Source: Opitutia bacterium (GTDB lineage Bacteria; Verrucomicrobiota; Verrucomicrobiia; Opitutales; Opitutaceae). From it: a stretch of 64,000 nucleotides of DNA. A program made the position numbers and the translations under genes. Positions 8,433 to 16,583 of this stretch are shown here, one piece after another (the stretch's first letter is position 1; every line of letters starts with the position of its first letter). The stretch lies in NCBI GenBank assembly GCA_003142615.1, contig PLMW01000055.1:44646-108645 (forward strand). The letters are read 5' to 3'. The notes beneath the pieces are model-generated. The model did not search any database, was not told the DNA's origin, and saw nothing but the letters and a program-made list of their open reading frames with translations.

Positions 8433-9650
8433 ATGCGGGCTTCCAGCGTGCTTGCTTCGCCAACGATGCCCGTGCCGCCGTCCCTGCTGGAGATTTTTCT
8501 CACCGCCCTGCGGCTGGGCTGCACGTCCTTTGGCGGGCCGGTGGCGCACCTCGGTTATTTTCGCAAAGAGTACGTCGAGCGCCGCCGCTGGCTTGACGAC
8601 GCGCACTACGCCGACCTGGTCGCGCTCTGCCAGTTTCTGCCCGGTCCGGCGAGCAGCCAGGTGGGCTTCGGCATCGGCTGTCTGCAGCGCGGCCTGGCCG
8701 GCGGGCTGGCGGCGTGGCTCGGGTTTACGCTGCCATCGGCGGTGCTCATGATCGCGTTCGCCTACGGCGTGGCGTCGCTCGGCGCGCTCAGTGCCGCGGG
8801 CTGGTTGCCGGGACTGAAGGCGGCGGCGGTCGCGGTCGTCGCGCAGGCCGTCTGGAGCATGGCGGTCAACCTCTGCCCCGACCGGCCGCGCGCCACCCTG
8901 GCCTTGGGCTCGGCGGTGGCGCTGTTGCTCCTGCCGGCGGCGTGGAGCCAGATCGGCGTGATCGCGCTGGGAACCGCGCTGGGCTGGCTGCTGTTTCGCG
9001 AAGCAACGGATGGTCCGGCCGCACCGACGGTGGTCACGACGCGCCGGCGGGCGGGAGTGCCGTGGCTCGCGACGTTTCTGCTGCTGCTGATTGGACTGCC
9101 CTTGCTGGCGCAGGCGACCGCTCACCCGTGGCTGGTGGTGTTTGACCGGTTTTATCGCGTCGGCTCGCTCGTATTCGGCGGCGGGCACGTGATCCTGCCG
9201 CTCCTCGAACGCGAAGTGGTGGCACCGGGCTGGCTTACCCACGACCAGTTCCTGGCCGGCTACGGCGCGGCGCAGGCGCTGCCGGGACCGCTGTTCACCC
9301 TCTCCGCATATCTCGGCACCCTGCTGCACATCGGCCCCCGCGGCTGGCTGGGCGGTCTGTGGGCGCTGGTCGCCATCTCTGCGCCCTCGATCCTGCTCGT
9401 CACCGGCGCCCTGCCCTTCTGGCAGATGTTACGGCGCCAATCCGGCGCACAGGCCGCGCTGCGCGGTGCCAACGCGGCGGTGGTCGGCGTGCTGCTCGCG
9501 GCGCTCTATAATCCTGTGTGGACGGCCGGCGTCACCGGTGCACGCAGCGCGGCGCTGGCGTTCACGGCCTTCGCGGCGCTGCAGTTGTGGAAGCTGCCGC
9601 CGTGGGTGGTCGTCATCGCCGCCGCCGGTCTGGGTCAGGTTTTCCTCTGA
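8433..9650 (+). CDS. chrA: Chromate efflux transporter (CHR family)
   Basis: 405 residues, a two-domain CHR protein of about ten membrane segments. The CHR signatures occur in both halves: 'LRLGCTSFGGPVAHLGYFR..YV' with 'LCQFLPGPASSQVGF' in the first, and 'VGSLVFGGGHVILPLLERE' with 'QALPGPLFTLSAYLG' in the second. The family exports chromate with proton exchange. The start at 8433 has AGAAGG five bases upstream. A Met at residue 12 is the alternative. No chrB-type regulator is nearby. Confidence 0.92.
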   Translation: MRASSVLASPTMPVPPSLLEIFLTALRLGCTSFGGPVAHLGYFRKEYVERRRWLDDAHYADLVALCQFLPGPASSQVGFGIGCLQRGLAGGLAAWLGFTLPSAVLMIAFAYGVASLGALSAAGWLPGLKAAAVAVVAQAVWSMAVNLCPDRPRATLALGSAVALLLLPAAWSQIGVIALGTALGWLLFREATDGPAAPTVVTTRRRAGVPWLATFLLLLIGLPLLAQATAHPWLVVFDRFYRVGSLVFGGGHVILPLLEREVVAPGWLTHDQFLAGYGAAQALPGPLFTLSAYLGTLLHIGPRGWLGGLWALVAISAPSILLVTGALPFWQMLRRQSGAQAALRGANAAVVGVLLAALYNPVWTAGVTGARSAALAFTAFAALQLWKLPPWVVVIAAAGLGQVFL

Positions 9651-9727
9651 AGCCGTCCTCTCCGGCGCCGCGCCGCCATTTCCGGGAAACTTTCGCCGGA
9701 CGAAGGCGTCACAAAGGCATGCGCCTC

Positions 9728-10480
9728 ATGCCCCTCTCCGGTCCAGTCTGGCCTGGTCACAGTTGGCACGGGCTGACGCTGATGCTTCTTCTCCTGGGCT
9801 TCGCCGCCTGCGAGGGCGAACGCCCCAACCGTCCGCCGCCCGGCGCCATGGGATCCAATGAGGGCGGCCGGGCCGCCATCCAGCGCATGGAGGCGCAGGG
9901 CATGTTTCTCGATGGCCGGATCGAGATCGAGGCCATGCTCGCCCCTGCCGGCGTGAAATGGTCCCGCGATGCTGAATCCGGGGGCGGCGGCGGGAGCAGC
10001 CGCCATGGACGCGGTGGCGGTTTTGGCGGAGGCTTAAGCATGGGCGGAGGTGGCGGTGGCGGCCGGGGCGGCGGACGGGGTCATGGTGGTGGCGGAGGAG
10101 GTGGTCCGCCGGAAGGGGGCGCTGAAAGCAGTGTCCAGCGTGCACCGCCCATCCAAGCCAGCAACCTGCCGCCCATCCAACTGCGGCTGCGGCTCACCAA
10201 CCATGGTGACGCCCCGGTGGACGTGGAGGTGGTCGATTTTAACTCCGCCTTGGGCAACTTTGTCGTCCAGCCACCCAAGATCACTGTCAAACCGGCTGAG
10301 TCCGTCGAGGCCGAGCCGATGGTTTCTCGTCTCGGGATTTCCACCCAAGAGATCCCGCTCACTGTGAAGCTGCACGTGGGCGGACGCACGGAGCAGCAGG
10401 TGCTCACGCTGCGGGTCGTCAAGGAGCCGGCTCCCACATCGCCGCCGTCCGCCGCGCCCCCGCCGCCGCCGCCGCCATGA
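9728..10480 (+). CDS. Gly/Pro-rich lipoprotein of unknown function
   Basis: About 250 residues. The signal peptide ends in the lipobox FAAC, so the mature protein is a lipid-anchored envelope protein. Near residues 75-130 there is a long run of Gly with some Arg, Ser and His, followed by a beta-rich domain ('LRLRLTNHGDAPVDVEVVDFNSALGNF') resembling an Ig-like or DUF-type fold. The C-terminus is a row of prolines. AAAGG at 9713 favours this ATG; an ATG nine bases earlier sits almost on the ribosome site. The family is not recognised. The pattern suggests a cell-surface or matrix protein with a flexible linker. Confidence 0.7.
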   Translation: MPLSGPVWPGHSWHGLTLMLLLLGFAACEGERPNRPPPGAMGSNEGGRAAIQRMEAQGMFLDGRIEIEAMLAPAGVKWSRDAESGGGGGSSRHGRGGGFGGGLSMGGGGGGGRGGGRGHGGGGGGGPPEGGAESSVQRAPPIQASNLPPIQLRLRLTNHGDAPVDVEVVDFNSALGNFVVQPPKITVKPAESVEAEPMVSRLGISTQEIPLTVKLHVGGRTEQQVLTLRVVKEPAPTSPPSAAPPPPPPP

Positions 10481-10490
10481 GCGTCTCCGG

Positions 10491-11651
10491 CTACAGCGTG
10501 GCGTAGGGATCCGCGGCGTCGCGCAGACCGTCGCCCAGGAAATTGAAACAAAGCACCGTCAGCACGATCAACACCCCCGGCATGAGCAGCCACGGATAAT
10601 TGGCCATCGTCTGGATGCTCATGCAGTCCTGCAACATCACGCCCCAGCTCACGATCGGCGGACGCAGACCCAGACCGAGGAAGCTCAGCGACGTTTCGCC
10701 GAGAATCATCGAGGGCACGCTCATGGTGAGCACCACGATGATGTGGCTGGTGAATCCCGGCAGCAGATGGCGGAAAAGAATGCGGGTGTGCGAAGCGCCC
10801 AGGAGCCGCGCCGCCATCGCGTAGTCCTCCTCGCGCAACGACAGGATCTTGCCGCGCACCACGCGCGCGAGTCCCGTCCAGCCGATCAGGCTCAGCACGA
10901 TGGTGATGGCGAAATAGGTGGTGAGCGGCGACCAGTCGGGCGGCAGCACCGCCCCGAGCGCCAGCCAGAACGGAAGTTGTGGAAACGAATTGATGATCTC
11001 GATGAGCCGCTGGATGACATTGTCGATCCCGCCGCCCATGTAGCCCGAAATGCCGCCGATGGTGACGCCCAGCCCGAAGGTGATGATGATCGCCACCAGG
11101 CCAACGGAGAGGCTGATGCGTGCGCCGTAGATGAGCCGGCTGAAGGTGTCCTGGCCGTACTTGTCGGCGCCGAGAAAAAGAAACGTGGGCGGCACGCCGT
11201 CGGCGGCGGGCGCCGGGTTTTTCACGCCGATGAAATGACGGTCCCACAGGAGGAAGCCCCAGAGCCGGTAAGGCTCGCCCCGGACGAAAAAGCCCAGCGG
11301 CACAACCGTCGCGGGGTCCTCCAGATAGATTTTGCGCAGGGTGACGGGGTCGATGAGGCGCTTCATGCCCAGCACATGGAGACCGTGCGTGAAGGAAAAG
11401 CGCGGCAGTTGCGGCGGACAGTAGGCATGGGGAAGATTCCGCCACTCGCGGGTGTAGGGCGCGAAAAACTCGGCAAAGACGGCCAGGGCATAGAGCACCG
11501 CCAGAAAATAGAGCGAGGCCACGGCGAGCCGGTGTCTCTGGAAATGCCGGCGCATCAGGGCCCAATGCGATTCGGAACCGACCAGCGCCGCCTGCTGTCC
11601 GGCGGCCGCGGGCGGGGCGGAGGGCGTAACATCAGAAACCGGGGCGCTCAT
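10491..11651 (-). CDS. ABC transporter permease, OppC/YejE type
   Basis: 386 residues. It has a long N-terminal segment with one membrane helix ('LYFLAVLYALAVF'), then the permease domain with 'DKYGQDTFSRLIYGARISL' and the EAA loop 'YAMAARLLGASHTRILFRHLLPG', which docks the ATPase. The family imports peptides or oligosaccharides together with OppB, one or two ATPases and a binding protein. None of these partners is adjacent: tRNA-Gln lies upstream and the lipoprotein gene is convergent downstream. The start at 11651 was chosen because the extra upstream residues are Arg-rich and non-conserved. Whether it is a functional orphan or the end of a split operon cannot be seen. Confidence 0.88.
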   Translation of the reverse strand: MSAPVSDVTPSAPPAAAGQQAALVGSESHWALMRRHFQRHRLAVASLYFLAVLYALAVFAEFFAPYTREWRNLPHAYCPPQLPRFSFTHGLHVLGMKRLIDPVTLRKIYLEDPATVVPLGFFVRGEPYRLWGFLLWDRHFIGVKNPAPAADGVPPTFLFLGADKYGQDTFSRLIYGARISLSVGLVAIIITFGLGVTIGGISGYMGGGIDNVIQRLIEIINSFPQLPFWLALGAVLPPDWSPLTTYFAITIVLSLIGWTGLARVVRGKILSLREEDYAMAARLLGASHTRILFRHLLPGFTSHIIVVLTMSVPSMILGETSLSFLGLGLRPPIVSWGVMLQDCMSIQTMANYPWLLMPGVLIVLTVLCFNFLGDGLRDAADPYATL

Positions 11652-11871
11652 ACGGAGCGGGCGATGAGGGAGGCGGGCAACACGCGAGACGGCAGCCAAA
11701 CCAATCGAGCACCCCCGCCGGCGCAAGCTTCGTTTCCCCGGCGCCGCGGCTGATCCGCCAGCCGGAAGCCGCCCACTTCATTCACCGGGGAATGCCCGCC
11801 GCGCGCCACTCCGGACCTTTCCGGCCTTGACCGTGCTTTCGTTCGGCGCAACGTAGGCGGCCGTGCTTCAT

Positions 11872-11945
11872 TGCCCGGTGGTGTAATGGTAGCACAGAGG
11901 ACTTTGAATCCTCTAGTCATGGTTCGAAACCATGCCGGGCAGCCA
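11872..11945 (+). tRNA. tRNA-Gln (anticodon TTG)
   Basis: The acceptor stem TGCCCGG pairs with CCGGGCA, followed by discriminator G and an encoded CCA at 11943-11945. The anticodon loop is CTTTGAA, giving TTG. The D-loop GGT and T-arm GGTTCGAAACC are normal. A dispersed repeat begins seven bases after the 3' end. Confidence 0.95.
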
Positions 11946-11951
11946 GCGTCC

Positions 11952-12131
11952 TTAGGGGTGGCGTGTACCCCTAACGGTTTTCCGCGGCTAGGTTCTCGGG
12001 CAGCAGTTGGCTGCGGGGTTGCAACGCTGCTCCCAGACTCTGGAACACGGCAAGAATGATGCCCAACATGATCCGCGAAGCTTGGCCCAACTGACCGACC
12101 GATCAACGAATTCGAACCACGATGAGGTTTT
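11952..12131 (-). repeat. Dispersed repeat A, copy 1
   Basis: Read on the minus strand this starts just after the TPR gene stop and ends at tRNA-Gln. It matches the segment after galK (53093-53269) over about 180 bases. Shared blocks include CGAATTCGTTGATCGGTCG, GTTGGGCCAAGCT and TTCTTGCCGTG, and both copies end in CCCCTAAGG. Here the end forms a hairpin, TTAGGGGT/ACCCCTAA (11952-11974). Confidence 0.8.
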
Positions 12132-12139
12132 CACTACCC

Positions 12140-14677
12140 TCAAGGGGCACGGCGTGACGCCGTGAACTCGGCCGCCGCCTCTTCCGCCCTACCCGCCTGC
12201 AGCAGAGCCACGGCGAGGTTGTAATGGGCGTCGGCGAAGCCGGGGTCCACCTGCAGCGCCTTCCGGAGCTGGACGATCGCCTCGTCGAGCCGGCCAGCGC
12301 CGGTCAAGGCGATGCCAAAATTGCAGTGAAAAGGAGCGGAATCGGGTTGGAGTCGGACCGCCTCCTCGTATGCAGGCATGGCTTCCTGGGGCCGCCCCAA
12401 TCGAAGAAGTGCGGACCCTAGGCTGTTCCAAATCTTCGCGGAACGGGGGGCGAGGCGCACGGCCTCCCGGTATTGGGCGATTGCCTCCTGCCCGTCACCG
12501 ACGTTGCGCAGGGCCCGACCAAGATTGGCGTGCGCTTCCACGGAGTCCGGATCCAGGCGGAGCGCAGTCCGGTAATGGGCGACGGCTTCCGGTTCGCGGC
12601 CGAGCTGGGTTAGAGCATTCCCCAAGTTGTTATGAGCCTCCGGATTGTCCGGCTGGATCCGCAGCGTCGCTTCAAAATGGGTGATGGCCTCCGGCAGGTG
12701 ACCCGGCATGCTCGCCAAGGCGATGCCGAGGTTGTTATGCGCCTGCGCGAAATCGGGCTTGGCCCGCAACGCCGCTTCAAAATGGGAAACCGCCTCCGGC
12801 AGGCGTCCCGGGATATCCAGCAGCGCGGTGCCGAGGTTGTTGTGCGCTTCGGCGAAATCGGGTTTGATCCGCAGCGCTGCTTCGAAATGGGAAACTGCCT
12901 CCGGCAGGTGCCCCGGGACCTTTACCAGTGCGTTACCGAGGCTGTAGTGCGCCTCGGCGAAATCGGGCTTGATTCGCAGCGCTTCTTCATACTCCGCGAT
13001 GGCTTCGGCCAGGCGCCCGGGGATCTGCGCCAAGGCGCCTCCCAAGCTGTTATGCGCTTTTGCATAATCCGGATTGAGCTGCAGCGCCGTCTGGAGATGG
13101 GCAATCCCCTCCGTCAACCGGCCCGGAGTATTTACCAAAACCCATCCAAGATTGTTGTGGGCTTGCGACATATTGGGTTCGAGTCGCAGCGCCGTTTCCA
13201 ACTCGGAGATCGCTTCCGCCGATCGACCGGGGATTTTTGAAAGGGCATTACCCAAGTTGTTATGCGCATCCGCACAATCGGGCTTCAGCCGGATGGCCTG
13301 CTCGAAGTGCGTGATCGCCGCCGGCAGGGAGCCTGCGTCCGAAAGGTATTCGCCAAGGTTGTTATGGGCCATCCAGCAGCCCGGGTTCTTGGCCAGGGTG
13401 TCGGAGTATAAAGTGGTGACGTCACGATAGAGACCGCACTGGCGCCACGTGAGAACGAACAGGACCGCGAGCCCGCTGCCGATGACGGCCGCGCAGACGC
13501 CTCCCGCCACGACCCGGCGCACCCCGGAAAACCGTTGGACCAGGCGCCGGGCGAGGCCGGCTGCGCTTTCGGTGGCCAGGGCGATGATCCCCAGGCACGG
13601 CAGGTACTGCCAGTGATCGGCCACATACGAAAAAACGAACGGGTAGACATTGAAAAAGCCCAGCGCCGGGAAAAGCGAGCCGATGAAAAAAAGCAGCGCG
13701 ATCAAGGGCGCCCGGCTCCATCGGCGCATCGGCCAGAGCGCGCCCACGGTCGCCGCCAGACCGAGGCAGCCGAGGCTCCATGGCCAGTCGGAGCCGACCT
13801 GCCACCGCGGATAGATGAACGTCAGATCCGACGGCCAGACCAGCTTGCCGAGGTAGAACCAGACTACTCTTCCCGCCAGGAAACACCTTTGGATCAGACC
13901 CAGGTCGTAGGCCTGTCCGCGGGCTCCGATGTAATTCTGCTCGACCCAGGCGGTGAAAAGCCCCGCCCCCGCGCCGACCATGAACCAGGGAAGCAACGGC
14001 ACCACGTCGCGCCGCCAAGACAGGCGCCCCCGCCGCCAAAATAGCACGAGCAGCAGGATGCCGGGCAGCGTCGCGGTCACCGATTTGCTCAGCAGGGCGA
14101 GGAGGAAGAGGCCCAGGGCCAAGGCATACCAACCCCATTTGCGGCCGCGGTCGAATCGCAGGTAGGCGAGAGCCGCCAGGAGATAAAACACCAGCGAGAG
14201 CGTGTTCTTCTGCTCTGAAATCCACGCCACCGACTCGACGCAGACGGGATGCAGCGCGAACACCGCGGCCGCCAGCCATTCGGTTCCCAACCGCCCGCTG
14301 CGTCCGCTTGTCTCCGGCCGGAGGCGGGCCAACGTCAGCGCGAACAGGCAGGCCGCGGTCGCGTGCAGACCGATGTTGAGCAAGTGATAACCGAGGACCG
14401 CATCGCCCCACAATTTGTGCTCCAGCCAAAAGGCGCTGTGAAGCACGGGATAATACTGCTGGGTGGCTCCGACTTGGAACCAGATCCTCCACAACCCGTG
14501 CCACGTCTGGAGTGCCGGCGCGGTGATGTGGGCGGCATCGTCCCAGAGCGAGCCGCCCCTGATGGAGGGAAGATAGGCCAGCAGCACAGCGCCGAAGAGC
14601 GCCAGGACGATGACCGGCTTCGCGAGGCGCGTCGGGCCCGAGGGGACCGTCGAAGGGGTCGGGTCGGCTAATGGCAT
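12140..14677 (-). CDS. Membrane TPR protein with GT-C-like N-terminal half
   Basis: 845 residues. The first ~420 residues hold about ten membrane helices. An acidic pair in 'SLWDDAAHI' lies soon after the first helix, as in GT-C glycosyltransferases and TMTC-type proteins. The C-terminal half is a solenoid of about twelve TPRs ('AHNNLG.AL...P...EAI.HFE.AL...PD.A'). The middle repeats have a 35-residue period because of an inserted 'PG' and are very alike in DNA; the last ones return to 34. Such proteins are often annotated as O-mannosyl- or O-GlcNAc-transferase-like, but no activity can be proved here. Repeat A follows the stop. Confidence 0.82.
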   Translation of the reverse strand: MPLADPTPSTVPSGPTRLAKPVIVLALFGAVLLAYLPSIRGGSLWDDAAHITAPALQTWHGLWRIWFQVGATQQYYPVLHSAFWLEHKLWGDAVLGYHLLNIGLHATAACLFALTLARLRPETSGRSGRLGTEWLAAAVFALHPVCVESVAWISEQKNTLSLVFYLLAALAYLRFDRGRKWGWYALALGLFLLALLSKSVTATLPGILLLVLFWRRGRLSWRRDVVPLLPWFMVGAGAGLFTAWVEQNYIGARGQAYDLGLIQRCFLAGRVVWFYLGKLVWPSDLTFIYPRWQVGSDWPWSLGCLGLAATVGALWPMRRWSRAPLIALLFFIGSLFPALGFFNVYPFVFSYVADHWQYLPCLGIIALATESAAGLARRLVQRFSGVRRVVAGGVCAAVIGSGLAVLFVLTWRQCGLYRDVTTLYSDTLAKNPGCWMAHNNLGEYLSDAGSLPAAITHFEQAIRLKPDCADAHNNLGNALSKIPGRSAEAISELETALRLEPNMSQAHNNLGWVLVNTPGRLTEGIAHLQTALQLNPDYAKAHNSLGGALAQIPGRLAEAIAEYEEALRIKPDFAEAHYSLGNALVKVPGHLPEAVSHFEAALRIKPDFAEAHNNLGTALLDIPGRLPEAVSHFEAALRAKPDFAQAHNNLGIALASMPGHLPEAITHFEATLRIQPDNPEAHNNLGNALTQLGREPEAVAHYRTALRLDPDSVEAHANLGRALRNVGDGQEAIAQYREAVRLAPRSAKIWNSLGSALLRLGRPQEAMPAYEEAVRLQPDSAPFHCNFGIALTGAGRLDEAIVQLRKALQVDPGFADAHYNLAVALLQAGRAEEAAAEFTASRRAP

Positions 14678-14784
14678 TGGAAGGAATGCGAGAAAGGTAA
14701 ATCACAACAAAGGGCCGAGGTTGCAATGCTGCGGCGTTTGAAGGGACTGGCCTACGTTTTGACGACCGATCTGGAACTCGTCTG

Positions 14785-14872
14785 AAGCGCCGCGTTTTTG
14801 AATCAATGACCTCACGCTACAATGGCGGTGGTGGGTGGTGGTTTTTGATTTTCCTTTGGCTTTCGACTTGGC
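14785..14872 (+). repeat. Dispersed repeat E, copy 1
   Basis: AAGCGCCGCGTTTTT, CAATGACCTCA, CACGCTACAATG and GGGTGGTGG recur in the same order at 36253-36372, where about 15 bases are inserted. It probably descends from a mobile element; no coding sense is visible. Confidence 0.6.
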
Positions 14873-14873
14873 A

Positions 14874-14992
14874 CCGCTGACGGGAGGAGGAAGGCAACCT
14901 CACCATGATCCTCCAGATACCGAGAAGAACCCTAAAGGATAACGCACTTGACATTCTGTAGCATGGAACATTGTTTATTGTCAATGAACATT
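14874..14992 (+). repeat. Repeat D, copy 1: IS3-relic tail plus promoter
   Basis: About 119 bases match 32898-33017 in inverted orientation. The far part corresponds to the decayed end of an IS3 orfA-like frame and the near part is the promoter/operator described separately. The whole unit therefore seems to have been duplicated as a block. Confidence 0.75.
14948..14976 (+). promoter_or_regulatory. Promoter with operator TGGAACATTGTT
   Basis: TTGACA at 14948-14953 is followed by TTCTGTAGCA and the imperfect palindrome TGGAACATTGTTTA at 14964-14977, which would overlap the -10 region and so favour repression. The same arrangement stands before 32811 (minus strand) and 40810. GGAAC...GTT half-sites suit an IclR- or LacI-type regulator. 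Confidence 0.6.
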
Positions 14993-15007
14993 AAAAGAGG
15001 GACACCG

Positions 15008-16255
15008 ATGCATAAGAGACTGTTGGTGATGGGATTTCTAGGACTTCTGGCAGCTAGCGCGTCGACTGTCTTTGCCGCCGACGCGCCGGTCCGGCATCTG
15101 CCTTTCGCCGAGTACCAAGACAAGATGAAGGCCAGCTGGCTCGGCAAGATGATCGGCGTGTCTTGGGGGGCCCCAGTGGAATGGCACTACATAAAGGTGA
15201 TGATTCCGGAAGACAAGGTCCCCGCCTGGCGCGAGGGGATGGCCAACGACGCCTTTGGCCAGGACGACCTCTACGTGGAAATGGCCTTCCTGCGGAGTCT
15301 GGAGCAATACGGCTACGACGTGTCGGCCAAGCAGGCGGGCATTGATTTTGCCAATTCGAAGTACAAACTTTGGGCTTCACATAAAGCCGGCCGCGAGAAC
15401 CTGCGCAAGGGCATTGCCCCGCCAGACTCCGGCCACCCGCAGTTCAGCGAATGGCCAGACGACCTCGGCTACCGGATCGCAGCGGACTTCTCCGGCCTCG
15501 TCGCCCCTGGAATGCCCAATATGGCCATCGCTCTGGGGGAGAAGTTCGGGCACATCACCAACTACGGCGATGGCGTCTACGCAGGCCAGTTCATCGGTGG
15601 CATGTACGCCGAAGCGTTCTTCGAGACCGCCCCGGTCAAGATCGTCGAAGCCGGCCTCAAGTGCATTCCGAAGGAGAGCCAGTACGCGGAGATGGTCCGG
15701 GACGTGCTGGCGCAATACAAGGCCGATCCCAAGGAATGGCAGAAGGCGTTCAACTTCATCAACGACAAGTACAACAAGCCCGGGTACGCCCGCAAGACCT
15801 CGCTGAGCCGGGACCGGAACATCGACGCCAAGATCAACGGCGCGTTCGTGCTCATCGGCATTCTCTACGGCGAGCGCGACCTCGATAAGACCGCCATTCT
15901 CGCCATGCGCTGCGGCCAGGACGCCGACTGCAACCCCTCCAGCGCCGTCGGCGTCATCGCCACGACCTACGGCTTCTCCAAGCTGCCCGAGAAGTACCGC
16001 ATAGGCCTGGACGAAACCAAGGTGTTCAATTACACTGAGTACAACTTCCCTAAGCTCACCGAGGCCTGCGAGAAGGTGGCTCGCGAGGTCTTGGCCAAGG
16101 CCGGCGGCAAGGTCGAGAAGGATTCCGCCGGGCAGGAGGTGTTGGTCATCCCCGTAGTCTCCCCCAGGCCCAGCGCCTTGGAGCAGTCCGGGAAGCCCGG
16201 GCCGATCAGCAACAGCAAGTACACGCCGGAAGAAATGGCCAAGATTGGCTCCTAG
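15008..16255 (+). CDS. Secreted ADP-ribosylglycohydrolase-family protein
   Basis: 415 residues with a clear signal peptide cleaved near 'VFAADA'. The fold is that of the ADP-ribosylglycohydrolase (DraG/ARH) family. An early acidic motif 'DDLYVEMAFL' and the late motif 'GQDADCNPSSAVGVI' supply the carboxylates that hold the two metal ions. Known members cleave ADP-ribose from proteins, but exported homologues inside carbohydrate clusters more likely cleave N- or O-ribosides or other furanosides. That fits ribokinase and a ribose-type transporter further along the island, though it is inference. AGAGG lies about eight bases before the ATG, and the repeated promoter/operator lies just upstream. 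Confidence 0.82.
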   Translation: MHKRLLVMGFLGLLAASASTVFAADAPVRHLPFAEYQDKMKASWLGKMIGVSWGAPVEWHYIKVMIPEDKVPAWREGMANDAFGQDDLYVEMAFLRSLEQYGYDVSAKQAGIDFANSKYKLWASHKAGRENLRKGIAPPDSGHPQFSEWPDDLGYRIAADFSGLVAPGMPNMAIALGEKFGHITNYGDGVYAGQFIGGMYAEAFFETAPVKIVEAGLKCIPKESQYAEMVRDVLAQYKADPKEWQKAFNFINDKYNKPGYARKTSLSRDRNIDAKINGAFVLIGILYGERDLDKTAILAMRCGQDADCNPSSAVGVIATTYGFSKLPEKYRIGLDETKVFNYTEYNFPKLTEACEKVAREVLAKAGGKVEKDSAGQEVLVIPVVSPRPSALEQSGKPGPISNSKYTPEEMAKIGS

Positions 16256-16583
16256 GCCGGGAAGGCCGGGGCCCATGCGCGTAGTCTTCGCCTCGTACCC
16301 CAGCTCTCGCTAATAGCCCGCGATGACTTCTTCGAACCTCTTCCATTCGTACCCTGTAAGTTGTTTTGAACGCAAGGGGGTGAAAATCTTGTTCATACCC
16401 GCCAGCCAGAGGCGCCATTTCCCGGAATGCAATCGATTCGTCATTGAACCTGTGCGACAATCTCTACCTGTGAATCCTGCGATTGGAGACAAGTTTCGCT
16501 CTGCGATCGGGTTGGCCCGCAAGGCAAGACGCCACTACTGCGAGCTGAATATCACGGGCTCGTGTCAGCTTCTATTTCGGACC
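16256..16583. other. Intergenic stretch without a supported gene
   Basis: It separates the ADP-ribosylglycohydrolase-like gene from GH27. Frames are open on both strands, but none shows a recognisable family, a good ribosome site or a conserved start. No strong hairpin was seen. Confidence 0.4.

Noticed and set aside
16310..16522. Minus-strand frame of 70 codons before GH27
   Set aside because: No domain or ribosome site, and no conserved neighbour; too short to support.
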